Source of the DNA: Patella vulgata
Lineage: Eukaryota > Mollusca > Gastropoda > Patellidae
Reading direction: 5' to 3'
DNA: 64,000 nucleotides
NCBI RefSeq assembly: GCF_932274485.2
Contig: NC_065883.2
Location: forward strand, 19,590,222 to 19,654,221
Every line of letters begins with the position of its first letter. Positions within the stretch are counted from its first letter, which is position 1. Shown here piece after piece: positions 1 to 10,020 of this stretch. Both the position numbers and the translations under genes were made by a program. Under the pieces are notes generated by a model that did not search any database, was not told where the DNA came from, and saw only the letters and a program-made list of their open reading frames with translations.

Positions 1-149
1 AAATAGTTGCCTTAAACCAAATATTAAAAATCTAGTCCCAAAAATCCCGAGTGTCAAGTTTTTAATTTGGCTGAGTATAGTAGGCCATAGCACTGGGCAA
101 AATTGGTATATTGTACATGTATATTACGTCTGTCATCATTCGCCCATTC

Positions 150-186
150 GATGCAGAAAAGTAAGACGTTAAATCCCATTTCATTA
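150..186 (+). repeat. SINE-A 3' tail fragment
   Basis: Only the last ~37 bp of a SINE-A copy is left: a remnant of the AGAA(CAGTA)GGACGTT block followed by AAATCCCATTTCATT. It lies directly upstream of the DUF4806-like exon, in what would be its upstream intron. Confidence 0.6.
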
Positions 187-257
187 ACAAACCGTAGCAA
201 AGTACATGTAGGTAAGGATGCACCGAAAAATTTGTCAATGTTGTCTTATTCTTTCAG

Positions 258-875
258 CTTACATGTTGCCAATAATTACGATGCTTGAAAAAATAAACCA
301 AAGGATGGACGATATTGAGAAAACCCAACGGGAGCAAAACGGGAAATTAAACCAACTTTTGATTGTTGCTGGTGTCGCTGGACCAGAATTAGAACTCCCA
401 GCATCACTTAAATTGCCTATCAGTACAATCGTAGAATGAAATGGTGTAATGATGTCGCTGAAAGACAAGAGCACAAAAGAGAGTTTGGTAAGTTTATTTT
501 GTTCATAAAATTTTGACGAGTTACATTACCGGTAATTTCAATACACCTAGATGAAAGCAATACCCAAAATATAATAGAGAGTGATAAATAAATGCGATAG
601 TAAAAGCAAAAGTGCTATTAGCCTGCATTTGAATATTTGTTCGTACTGTCACTGTCTTTACAGTCTCTAATTTACAAGCAATTGCTGCCAGTGCAAAATT
701 TAAACATTTCTATAAAAAAATATCACTTTTGTTTTTACAGATCTTACATTTGAGTACCATTAGGGGTACAAATGCAAAAAAAGTGACGAAAAGAATTATG
801 AAAGTTTTGTTTACCAATACAATCGCTACTAATTACAATTGGAAGGGAAACGGCTTTTTCTACACTGAATTTTAA
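258..875 (+). pseudogene. DUF4806-domain gene remnant, two exons
   Basis: Exon a (258-487) follows a pyrimidine-rich acceptor (TTATTCTTTCAG) and ends at a consensus donor TTG|GTAAGT. Exon b starts at 741 after GTTTTTACAG, in phase 0, and runs to a TAA at 873-875. Exon a encodes a short amphipathic coiled coil (LEKINQRMDDIEKTQREQN) and then the start of a DUF4806-like domain (LKLPISTIVE...NGVMMSLKDKSTKESL). Exon b continues it with RGTNAKKVTKRIMKVLF and the family hallmark NYNWKG. DUF4806 proteins are metazoan proteins of unknown function. Two oddities point to decay: an in-frame TGA at 437-439 inside the domain, and an early stop after GFFYTEF where family members usually continue. An FKDIIESK string in the next frame just past this suggests a 1-bp indel. 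The 5' part of the gene would lie left of the window. The family call is from memory of the domain; exon structure and reading frame are read directly. Confidence 0.62.
488..740 (+). other. Intron of the DUF4806-like remnant
   Basis: 253 bp, AT-rich, with a GTAAGT donor, a T-rich tract and a TTTTTACAG acceptor. No repeat or other feature was seen in it. Confidence 0.6.
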
Positions 876-1072
876 AGACATTATTGAAAGTAAATAACTA
901 GTTTTACTATCGTCACCCCTCTCTGCTTACAGACACCCTAGCGACTATAATTAATACCGGCTTGGCTTTAAATTTATTACGGTCCTGAGATGATAAATAT
1001 AGTATGTAGGTGTTTCAGTAGAGTTTGTGTACTCTGATTCACAACGATGCATACAAAACACAGTGCAAAATG

Positions 1073-1215
1073 AGAGAGAGAAATGGGATTAAACGTCCAC
1101 TCGACAGGCGACCCTAATCCTTGTCACGTACAACTAGGGATTCAAAATCTTGCCAGTTGACTCAATGACAGGCCTTATGATACAGCATGCACGTGCTAAC
1201 CTTGCCCCCCCCCCC
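1073..1215 (-). mobile_element. SINE-B copy, internally deleted
   Basis: On the minus strand this reads tRNA-like head, GTTGTACGTGACAAGG linker, then the 3' tail (GTGGACGTTTAATCCC and a GA/CT repeat). The V-like core and the stretch between core and tail are missing. The 5' end of the element abuts an 11-nt C run (1205-1215), which is a G run on the element strand. Confidence 0.75.
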
Positions 1216-1905
1216 ATTATTTGGAAGAGTGTTATTTATTTCATAAATCTTTTTCAGGGACTGTACGAAAAAATCCTATGACCAGGCATGCAACAGATTT
1301 AGAAATAAATGAATGCATAAAAAATTGGTTGTGTTATGCACCAGAAAGAATAAAAAAAAAAAGGTATTTTGTAAATATGTAATTTTTTTCTGCGTGTGTA
1401 TTTTGTATTCAAGTTATAATGTTGGTAATTTTTATTTTTGGGAAATATGTACATGTACTAGCTCTGATTATCTCTCTTGCGCTTAGTAGCTGCACTTGAG
1501 AGCTCTGTCAATTTATCTAATATTTTGAAAGAAATACTGTTCCTATTGGTGTGATGATTAGCAAGGAAGTGTTTGATGGTCTTAAGAATTTTTGTTATGA
1601 TCTTTCATATATTGTATAGGTGCAGCCTAGATATTCAAATCTTTGTATATACCGTTACTTTTTATATTATGGATTCATTTTTTATTTTATTTTCGTAGGT
1701 TAATTTTGGGTTTGGGTTGGGGGGGGGGGTATCCTTTATAGTGCTAATTGTTCCCCTTTTTTGCTTTTTGATATCGATGTATGTTTGAATGAAATTTCTC
1801 TGTAATGGTGTTGTTATTTTATGTTGTACATGTATATAGTAATGGTTTATTCATCACAGTGCTTGTATTCTTATTATTGAAGTTTTTTGTTATATGTTGT
1901 GTAAT
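1216..1905. other. Unassigned AT-rich stretch
   Basis: No gene or recognisable repeat. It contains an 11-nt G run (1719-1729) and a GT-rich 3'UTR-like texture. Confidence 0.5.
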
Positions 1906-1917
1906 CCATTTTCATAA
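1906..1917 (+). repeat. Target-site duplication, left copy
   Basis: CCATTTTCATAA, repeated exactly at 2368-2379. The pair brackets the SINE-B dimer. Confidence 0.85.
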
Positions 1918-2367
1918 GGGGGGTCGAATGGTTAGCACGTGCGCGCTGTATCACAAAGCCTGTCATTGAGTCAACTGGCGTGGTTTCGAATTCCCGGGTT
2001 GTACGTGACAAGGGGAAGGGTCGCCTGTCCAACCTCGTGGGTTTTCTCCGGGTCCTCCGGTTTCCTCCCACTGCTAAAGACCCCTATGCGCAAGCGAATT
2101 ATTGAAATAAAATTAAACCATATGTTAGTTCCCAAAATGACCTAGTTGGTGTCATTTATGGTTAGCACGTGCATGCTGTATCATAAAGCCTGTCATTGAG
2201 TCAACTGGCGTGGTTTCGAATCACCGGTTGTACGTGACAAGGAGTAAGGTTTTCTCCGGGTCCTTCGGTTTCCTCCCACTGCTAAAGACCCCTACGCGCA
2301 AGCGAATTATTGAAATAAAATTAAACCATATGTTAGTCCCAAAATGAACCCATTTCTCTCTCTCTCC
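1918..2367 (+). mobile_element. SINE-B head-to-tail dimer
   Basis: Two SINE-B units lie in tandem within one 12-bp target-site duplication. Unit 1 (1918-2154) has the full head (GTCGAATGGTTAGCACG box-A region and a GGTTTCGAATTCCC box-B region) and the core (CTCCGGGTCCTCCGG, TTTCCTCCCAC). It stops at CCTAGTTGGTGTCA, before its 3' tail. Unit 2 (2155-2367) starts a few bases inside the head at ATGGTTAGCACG, keeps the core, lacks the segment before ACCCCATTT and ends in (CT)n. The single duplication shows that both units arrived together or that one duplicated in place later. Confidence 0.88.
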
Positions 2368-2379
2368 CCATTTTCATAA
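2368..2379 (+). repeat. Target-site duplication, right copy
   Basis: CCATTTTCATAA, identical to 1906-1917. Confidence 0.85.
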
Positions 2380-2534
2380 TGTAAAAGAAAATATTAGTGC
2401 TATATAGTCTTATGTATATGTATGAGTTCTGTTATACTTTAAAATATATTTTTATATCTATTTTCTAAATAAAATTTAGATACTTTATTGACAGTGTTTG
2501 TTGTAATTAAGTTTCAGAAGGGATTGGGGGTGTT

Positions 2535-2727
2535 TGATACCCAAATTTTTAGCATGTTTGGGTTATATCATAAGGGTGGTATGGTTTCAATTCCCTGGTT
2601 ATACATGACAAGGAGTCCAATGTCGTGTGTTTTCTCCATGTCCTGTGAATTACTCCTATTGCTAAAGACCCCTGTGTGCAAGCGAATTATTGAAATAAAA
2701 TTGAACCATGTGTTAGTCCCGAAGTGA
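2535..2727 (+). mobile_element. SINE-B copy, old
   Basis: A diverged copy from the head (TTTCAATTCCCTGG box-B remnant) through TTATACATGACAAGG and GCTAAAGACCCC to GTTAGTCCCGAA. The 3' tail is missing. It is much more diverged than the neighbouring dimer, so it is an older insertion. Confidence 0.75.
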
Positions 2728-2910
2728 GAAGGGATTTGAAAAGACTATATGTGCATATCTTTTAGTTATTGGATTAATGTGGGGATTATTGTATAACATT
2801 TAAATGGTTATATTTCCATCTCAAAAGTGACGTTAATTTAATGTTTGTTTTACATTATTGGTTTTTCGTACCATCTGAACGAATGTACGTTATCCCTTGC
2901 CGGGCCATTT

Positions 2911-2955
2911 TCCTACACCACTGACGGAGGGAAACACACCAGAAAGTCCTAACTG
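2911..2955 (-). repeat. Possible SINE-A fragment
   Basis: CTACACCACTGACGGAGGG followed by AAACACACCAGAAAGTCC resembles the minus-strand text of the SINE-A body between head and centre. Short and diverged. Confidence 0.35.
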
Positions 2956-3008
2956 AGCCACTTGGTTCTGATGAACGTCAAAATATAAAGTTATATTTAT
3001 GTCAGATA

Positions 3009-3300
3009 TACGTTAAAATGGTCGGTCTGTTTACGATCATTTTGCTCATCTTTTTAACGATAATTTACCGCAGCAAATGACGTTAATCTAATGTAAAGTT
3101 TACGTCATATTTGCATTATATTTACGCCATTTTCTGAAGCAATTCTAACGTAAAGTTTACGTCATCATCTGACGTAAATGTAACGTAAGTGACGTAAACT
3201 TTACGCAAATTTGACGTTAGATTAACGTCATTTCCTGACGTAAACTTTACGTTAAAAAGATGAGCAAAATGATGGTAAACTGACTGACCATTTTTACGTA
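3009..3300. mobile_element. 292-bp palindromic foldback element
   Basis: The outer 51 bp (3009-3059) pair with 3250-3300 at about 47 of 51 positions. Pairing continues inward through AAATGACGTTAATCTAA and its complement, so nearly the whole element can fold into one hairpin. The interior is made of repeated ACGTAAAGTTTACGTCA-like palindromes and holds five TGACGTAA octamers in either orientation (3100, 3157, 3170, 3190, 3236). There is no coding capacity. It best fits a foldback MITE. The text at 2825-2850 and 3302-3330 looks like a worn outer extension of the arms. Confidence 0.75.
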
Positions 3301-3923
3301 AACTTGCGTAACATTAACATCAGTTTGTTATGTGGGGCCGTATCCGACAAAGCATGCATTGCTGGCAAAAACGAACACAGATTTTGGGATCATATTCTGA
3401 TGAATTGTGTGAATAGGTAATACACAATAGGTATTTCAAACTCCAGTGCGTACCACAATTCTTCTCAACCAAGACAAGCAAATATTTTCAAGTTTCTGAT
3501 AACTATCAGATTCTGATAACTATCAAAGACACAGTCGACCCCTCCGCATTTCTTGCTAATGCGTGTTATGCAAGCGGTGAAAACAGAAACTGAACCATCA
3601 AATGTTTCTTATCATTTGTTACTACCGTCAACAATGAAGTAAGATGTCTTATTAGAAGTGAAGGGGGTGTCAATTTCTATGTTGCTTTTGAAAATATTTC
3701 TATATTTTTACCAAGACTTTTTTGTGATTTGGTCAACAGTCCATCGTCATCAGAAAGTTAACAACAGAAGAGTTTGTCCATATCATAAACATCACGTGAC
3801 AGTCTATAAATAATCTGACAGATGACATATCGTAACAGTGTAGTGGTTTAAGAGTAACATTAAAGGGATTCGCTTTTATTAAAATCGAGGAGATTTTCTG
3901 GACTGAAGAAAGGCTAATCCCGC
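3301..3923. other. Unassigned stretch
   Basis: No gene or dispersed repeat was recognised. A small direct repeat TCTGATAACTATCA occurs near 3495-3525. Confidence 0.5.
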
Positions 3924-4161
3924 GCCTGACAAGGACAGCTGTCTAGTCGTTCGGATGGGACGAAAAACCGAGGTCCCGTGTACACATTGGCGTGCACGTA
4001 AAAGATCCCTTGGCAGTTAGAATTCGATATAAGAGTAAGCCGTAGCGCCGCTGCCCGGGCAAAAAATTCACTCATAGCACACTGTATGGCGTATGCCCGT
4101 CTTCATTAGCCCAGGATAGGAGCAGAACAGTAGGACGTTAAACCCCATTTCATTTCATTTT
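3924..4161 (+). mobile_element. SINE-A copy, 5'-truncated
   Basis: Starts in the body at GCCTGACAAGGACAGCTG, runs through CACGTAAAAGATCCCTTGG and GAATTCGATATAAGAG, and ends with GGACGTTAAACCCCATTTC plus CATTT repeats. The tRNA-like head is missing, as expected from incomplete reverse transcription. Confidence 0.85.
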
Positions 4162-4351
4162 TACGTTCTGCTCTCGTGAGTTTAGGAAATAAATATTTGC
4201 TAGCTCTAAATACGCAGAACTATTAGAGACCGGAAAATAACCGAAACAAAATTTTTATTTGTAGTCCTTGTTTTCCAGACACTTTTCAATAACTTGGTGT
4301 AAATTATATTTATAGTATCTTATTTAATTATTTTGTAGAATACATTCCTCG

Positions 4352-4505
4352 AACTTTATTCAACAATGTGTTCTTTTTTCATAACAAACATCATACGTCA
4401 CAATAATATATTTATTTATCTGCGGGACAAAAAATAAAGTTAGTTTTAAATTATTAGATTTATAGAGGTCTTTATCCATCTCTCTCCGTATTACATGCCA
4501 TTATA
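4352..4505 (+). repeat. Direct repeat flanking the large inverted repeat (left)
   Basis: TTTTTTCATAACAAACATCAT ... TTAAATTATTAGATTTATAGA ... CATGCCATTAT is repeated in the same orientation at 6053-6185. The TTATTC-ACAATGTGTTCTTTTTT start of this block is itself repeated near 4510-4540. Confidence 0.7.
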
Positions 4506-4540
4506 TTTTCCTCTACTTTATCCGACAAATTGTTCTTTTT

Positions 4541-6053
4541 TATGGAAGGGTATCGCTGCCAATATTAAATGCTCTGCGACAATGTCGTTTCCATTGATTA
4601 TATGTAAAAGGTACAATGTACAAAAATCTAATACTGATATTGATAAAGTCAAAATACCTCTAAGGTAAGGGTTAAATGTAAAACGTCAAATGTTAAGTGT
4701 TAAATGACAAATGTTTTGTGGGAAAATGCTTTTTTTTGACGTGTCTACATTTTACATTTCTCTCATTACATTTTATATTTCCGCTCTGCCACATCCCATT
4801 TGTCCTTCACGCTTTCTACATAGCAACTTTCGCACAGCATCAACTTGCATATGCAAATATAGGATATCACGTGACTTATTAATATTATATGGAAACCCGG
4901 CACAAGCACACTATAAGGATATTCACCGCACGACAAAAGAAATCAAGCTGGCACACCATAAGAAACTATCTAAACGACCGTGCGTAATTTTGAATGTGCC
5001 AGGAAATAATTGATAGATTCAAGCAGCCAAAGAAACATACTTTCCAGTAATTTATAACACAATAACTGGAATTTCGTATTAATACCCGTATTTTTATATT
5101 TTAAACACCCCCATTCTTTCCGGTCTCTCTATAAACAGAGTTGAGTAGCCTACTTTGATCCATTTAAAAAACAACAATATATAAGCATTGTGCCCAACAA
5201 ATAAATAATATATTTAATATAAGCCCTGTATCTTTATTTTAGTTTAGTTTAGCCCCCCCCCCATTTCCTTCAATTCAACTTTAATCTTGTTTTGTAAAGT
5301 AAAGCAAATATAAATGTGCCAGAAAATTATTTGCATATTTGAAAAGAGCAATCAGTGATACTTAACATGGTATCTCTAATTTCGTATTTAGACCAGTATT
5401 TTTACTTGAATACTCCTTTAATGGTGTGATATTTATTGGATTTAAATTATGAAAATACGATTGTACCAGATATCTATTTACATATTTACAAACAGAAATG
5501 AATGTGATTTTCACTAATATGTAACATGATACCTGAAATTTCGTATTTGGACATTGCACACCCCCCCCCCCCCCCCGTAATCATCATAAAGTGTCATCCA
5601 AAGTGTCAAGGGGAGTAAATTTTTATTGTGTGCTAGCCTGATTTCCTGTTATAGTGTCGTGAATATCCTTGTTCTGGCTTATAGTGTGCCAGGTTTCCGT
5701 ATATGTTAATATGTCACGTGATATCCTACATTTGCATATGCAAGTTGATGCTGTGCGAAACATGCTATGTAGAATGCGTGAAGGACAAATGGGATGTGGC
5801 AGAGAGCAAATGTAAAATGTAATGAGAGAAATGTAATGTAAAATATAGACACGTCAAAAAAAGCATTTTCCCACAAAACATTTGTCATTTAACACTTAAC
5901 ATTTGACGTTTTACATTTTACGCTTGCCTTAGAGGTATTTTGACTTTATCATTACCGGTATTATGACTTTGTACATTGTACTTTTTACATATATAATCAA
6001 TAGAAAAGACATTGTAGCAGAGCATTTAATATTGGCAGCGACACCCTTCCATA
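4541..6053. mobile_element. Large inverted repeat, ~400-bp arms
   Basis: The left arm (4541-4937) and right arm (5653-6053) are inverted copies with roughly 85-90% identity by eye. They share blocks such as TATGGAAGGGT, AAAGTCAAAATACCTCTAAGG, TTTTGTGGGAAAATGC and CAGCATCAACTTGCATATGC. The ~715-bp centre is non-coding. Apparent open frames in the two arms translate to the same chance peptide on opposite strands. It best fits a non-autonomous foldback transposon. The flanks are themselves directly repeated (4352-4505 and 6053-6185). Confidence 0.78.
4985..5555 (+). repeat. Diverged ~150-bp tandem units inside the inverted repeat
   Basis: Three to four units each carry AAT-GTGCCAGRAAAT, a purine-rich middle and ATTTCGTATT(T/A)A. 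The clearest starts are near 4992, 5313 and 5463. The last unit runs into a 16-nt C run (5561-5576). A 10-nt C run lies at 5253-5262. Confidence 0.55.
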
Positions 6054-6185
6054 CTTTTTTCATAACAAACATCATACTGCACAATATATTTGTTTATCTA
6101 TGGGACTAACATTAAAGTATTAAATTATTAGATTTATAGATCTATCTCTCTCTCTCTCTCTCTCTCTCATGCACATCCCATTATA
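6054..6185 (+). repeat. Direct repeat flanking the large inverted repeat (right)
   Basis: Partner of 4352-4505. It contains a (TC)n microsatellite (about 6143-6169) where the left copy has only TCCATCTCTCTCC. Confidence 0.68.
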
Positions 6186-6329
6186 AACAGACCGATGTCT
6201 GGGGATACAGAGATGGAACCACTATTAATTTTAATATTAGGCTAATCTTTAAACAATTCATGTCAAACGTCGATTTTGTGATATCCAGCTAAACGTGTTT
6301 TTTAATTGCCAGTGTAGCATTTTAAGTAG

Positions 6330-6395
6330 AAAATCCGTCTTCATTAGCCCAGTTTAGGACCAGAACAGTAGGACGTTAAACCCCATTTCATTTCA
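6330..6395 (+). mobile_element. SINE-A 3' end, heavily truncated, with TSD
   Basis: Only the last ~65 bp is present (CCGTCTTCATTAGCCCAG to CATTT). The 9-bp TTTAAGTAG occurs just before (6321-6329) and just after (6396-6404), so this is a genuine short insertion rather than a decayed long one. Confidence 0.7.
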
Positions 6396-6404
6396 TTTAA
6401 GTAG

Positions 6405-7386
6405 TTAATATTAAGACATTTGAAGGCTTCGGCATATCGTAAAAAACACTAAGCGTTTGCGAATGCGTACATATGTTGAAAATTCAATCGTCTCATTGAA
6501 TGTATTCCGTTACCTCGCGGCAGGAAAATAATTTCAACCAATTTGTCAAACATGCCAAAATGGTTATATCTTCAAAAATCAAACGTGGCCACACTTCGAT
6601 TGTTGATGAATGAAGTTTTTATGGCAAGTCTTATACAATGCTAAAATAAGCCCGAATTATTGTCTGTGTTGTAAAATTTGTTGATCTTGGACCACTCTAC
6701 TAATTGCCTTATTCAGTGCTGCGTCTAACTGTAACTCTGGCTAGGATGGCCTTGCCAAGAGAACACGTATGGCTGAAAAACTGAATACAAAATAAACGAA
6801 GACCAAAAGAAGAAAGGAAATAAAATGTAAGAATGCCAAACAGTATATGGACGGAAATAAGAGGGGATGGGGTATATCGATAGGGTTCATCCTCTGATGA
6901 CCCGAATGCTTCATACCGAATTTGAAAAACCGCTCACGATGGAATAAGCCTCTACTAAGCCATTTGTTTGTGGACATTGGTGACAATACGCCCACGCTGA
7001 ATTGAGGAATTATATAAACGAAAATATAATTGCCACTGTATTGCAATAATTTTAATGCAATCGATGAGTTCTAGCTATTAAGATGTAATTTTCTCGGTCT
7101 GCCGTTCGATAGATTTTAGCTTGTTAGGTTATTGAACAACTGGGTGTACTCTTAGTTCCTAAGCGGTCATAGTAGACAATCTTTTGTTATTATCTTATTA
7201 TTACAACAGGCGTTAAGAGGCAGTTATTGCTAATTCGACCAGGAAATGGATTTGACTATTCGCGTCAATATTCGCTTTAGTTTCAGAGATATAAATTTGT
7301 TCCAAGCCACTATCGCATGTTGCTAAAAAGAACATCGGTCGCTCGTTAGAAGAAGAAAAAACCCGGGTTATTTCAATTCCATATAA
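6405..7386. other. Unassigned stretch
   Basis: No convincing gene. The ~100-codon minus frame at 6741-7046 has no recognisable motif and is within chance length. No repeat was recognised. Confidence 0.5.
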
Positions 7387-8430
7387 GACTTTTTATACGC
7401 CCACATTTTCATGTGGACGTATTATGTCGTCGCCCCTGTCCACATTTGTTCGTGGAAACTCTACAGGACACAATTTTTATCCGATTTTAACGAAACTTAA
7501 AATATAGGCTTCTCTCCAAAAGACCCCGGTTCTTTTCGATATTGGCATGTATCGGATAAAACCTTCCTGGATTATGGCCCTAATGACGATTGAGTTCCAA
7601 TTCGTGAAAATCGGACCAAAACTGTCTGATCAAGTGACAACCCGCTTGTTCAAAAATAGTGTAATAGTATGTCATATCAAGGTTGTGGCCCCTCTATAAG
7701 TTACAATTGTTGTCATATTTTAATGAAACTTAAAATATATGTTTAAGTCCGAAAGATCGCAGTTCATTTCGCTATTTGCACATATCAGACGATAACGTCC
7801 TGGATTACGGCCCCTGATTGTACAAAAAATCGTGTGTTTTTAGTTTGTGGATATTTTTTTTTATCTGATTTTAAAAATCGTTTAAATATTTCACCATAAT
7901 GAAAGTCGAATTCGAATTTCGGGAAAATCGAAATAAAACTGTCCGACAAAATGACCGCTCTTTGTACATAAATAGTGTAAACATATGTAATACGAAGGTT
8001 GTGGACCCTCTCTAGAGGTCACAATTTTTATCCGATTTTGATGAAACTTAAAATATATCTTTATATCCTAAAGATCTCTCTCTGGCGATATTTGCGCATG
8101 TCAGACCATGACAAGGACAGCTGTCTAGTCCTTCGGATGAGACGAAAAACCGAGGTCCCGTGTATATATTGGAATGTACGTAAAAGATCCCCTGGCAGTT
8201 GGAATTCGATATAAGTGTAGGCGATAGTGTCGCTGTCCGGGCAAAATTTCCCTCATAGCACACTGTATGGCGTATGCCCGTTTTCATTAGCCCAGTATAG
8301 GAGCAGAACAGTAGGACGTTAAACCCCATTTCATTTTCATAACTTTGTGGATTATGATCCCTGAATGTACGAAAAATCGCTTTTGTTTTAGCTTGTGCAC
8401 TCTCTAATGGTTGTCCAGCTAAATTTTAGA
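7387..8430 (+). repeat. Tandem ~230-320-bp repeat, three units
   Basis: The segment CACAATTTTTATCCGATTTT followed by -AACGAAACTTAAAATATA recurs at 7470, 7703 and 8021. Each is followed by a TGGATTA(T/C)GGCCC(C)TGA block and the last two by a GTACGAAAAATCG-like end. Units are diverged and show no coding frame. The repeat begins with a short inverted motif (CGCCCACATTTTCATGTGGACG). The third unit is split by a SINE-A at 8110-8340. Confidence 0.65.
8110..8340 (+). mobile_element. SINE-A inserted in a tandem repeat unit
   Basis: A body-plus-tail copy from GACAAGGACAGCTGTC to CATTTCATTTTCAT, without the tRNA head. Comparison with the previous repeat unit (ATCAGACGATAACGTCC, near 7788) gives the empty site directly: insertion fell between CAGACCAT and AACTTTG. 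Any duplication is at most about 3 bp (CAT). Confidence 0.82.
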
Positions 8431-8784
8431 ACTGTGTCTACGGGGTGCAAATAAGAAGAGTTTGACGAATATATTATTTTTCAGTGCAGACAAACTTGTA
8501 ATATTGTACCAGTTGAATGATATAAATACATTGAACGTGACTAAATAATATCCAGTACTTTCAATTGGGGAAATGGAACAAGCAAACATACTTACAAGAC
8601 ATTTCGTCTACCAAATCTAATATAATATTACAATGGGGAGTGGAAATTCCCCTTTCATCATCACTCGGGAGATACGCCGGTTCCTAAACACAGCTTTGAC
8701 GGGTGCGCAAAATGTCGCTCGCCTTCCCTAAACTCGCTATAGCTTTCAAGTTGTAATGTGTGAAATCAAGAATGAAATTAAAGG

Positions 8785-9000
8785 CCGAATAACTGAAATT
8801 TAGTAGTGAAAGCAATTACTGACAATATATTTAAATTGAAGCCAGTGGTTTGTGAAGGCAATCATTGAGCAGATATGAAGAGTAATTTTTCTACACGTCC
8901 ACATAAATTAATCATGGTCTATGAACTATTAATACGATGATTACAATATTATAGAGTAAATTTAACGGGTTGGATAATTCTATAGATAGCCCAGTTTTAT
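8785..9000 (+). repeat. Dispersed repeat, inverted partner at 12120-12345
   Basis: GAATAACTGAAA, TTTAGTAGTGAAAGC, TTGAAGCCAGTGGTT, TTCTACACGTCCA and TTAATCATGGTC occur in the same order on the opposite strand at 12120-12345. Confidence 0.6.
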
Positions 9001-9777
9001 AAGCCTGTATCATTCCAAAAGTGAATGTCAATATACAAACATTACACTTTCAAAAGAATTACAAAGAATTGCATCTTAAAGGTTTGGACTGCAGATTGAT
9101 TTGATTACATTTTGGATGATGTAAAGAAAACAATATTGCAAAAGATGTTCGAAGACCCAGAGGTGGATTACCCTATAGGCATTGTAAGTAGTTTGTTTAG
9201 GAACCGTCTCTGGTCGGAGCAACCCTCTGCACGTTCCGATTCGTCCCTATTAAGCTGCACTATGAAATACGGTTAGTGCTAAATGATAAGGCCTGCTCAA
9301 TTTTTCGCCATAGGTCACGAGGTGTAAATAGGGCTAGCACGAATCCCAACCCTACCACTGTACCTAACCTACAATCTCGCCAACAATGATGTCCTAAATT
9401 ATTTACCTCTAAACGACCTTGACTAAAATTGAGCTGGCCTTAACAAATAGATTTAGCCCGAAAATACCTCTTCCCTAGTTTCTCCGCGGAGAAAGGGTTT
9501 TTTCATGGCGAAACACTCGTTCATTGTATTGCAGGGTAAATGATGAGAAAAGGGTATAAATTAACGTATGGCACCAATAGACCACCGTAAATACCTTTGT
9601 AAAGTGAACAGTGCACCACGGAGGAAATTCGATGCGATCGCGCTCCTGAGGAGCTAATAGAGTGATCGATTAATTCAGGCATTACTGGTCAAGCTACCTT
9701 CGCTATCATAAAGGTTTTGGACGATTTTGTCCTCGTAAAGGCTGGTTCTTATATTTTGTACAATGATTGTCGGGAAT
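9001..9777. other. Unassigned stretch
   Basis: No gene or repeat was recognised. Confidence 0.5.
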
Positions 9778-9871
9778 GGGAGAGAGAGAAATGGGGTTTA
9801 ACGTCCAATCAACACAAACTAGGTCATTTCGACCTAGTCTGTGTCGAGTTGACGTTAAACCCCATCTTTCT

Positions 9872-9912
<41 letters not shown>

Positions 9913-10020
9913 GACAGGCGACCCTACTCGTTGTCACGTACAACCTGGGAATGAAAACCACGCCAGTTAACTCAATGACAGACCTAATGATACCACGCGC
10001 TAACCATTCGGCCACCGTGT
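9778..10020 (-). mobile_element. SINE-B copy with inverted tail
   Basis: On the minus strand the head (9911-10015, including the TGGCCGAATGGTTAG box-A region) is followed by a (GA)n tract, the reverse of the (CT)n tract at 9876-9909 on the plus strand. Two tails in opposite orientation form a hairpin: arms 9793-9825 and 9831-9863, loop ATTTC. The core is absent. One tail has CTAGGTC and GTTTAACGTCC, the other its complement. Confidence 0.78.

Noticed and set aside
4711-5888. Similar peptides from 4697-4882 (+) and 5706-5888 (-) as a duplicated gene
   Set aside because: They are the same chance frame read from the two arms of the inverted repeat.
4352-6185. Direct repeats 4352-4505 and 6053-6185 as a pair of LTRs
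   Set aside because: They enclose an inverted repeat and show no coding region, primer-binding site or polypurine tract. No retrovirus-like or LTR element was recognised anywhere in the window.
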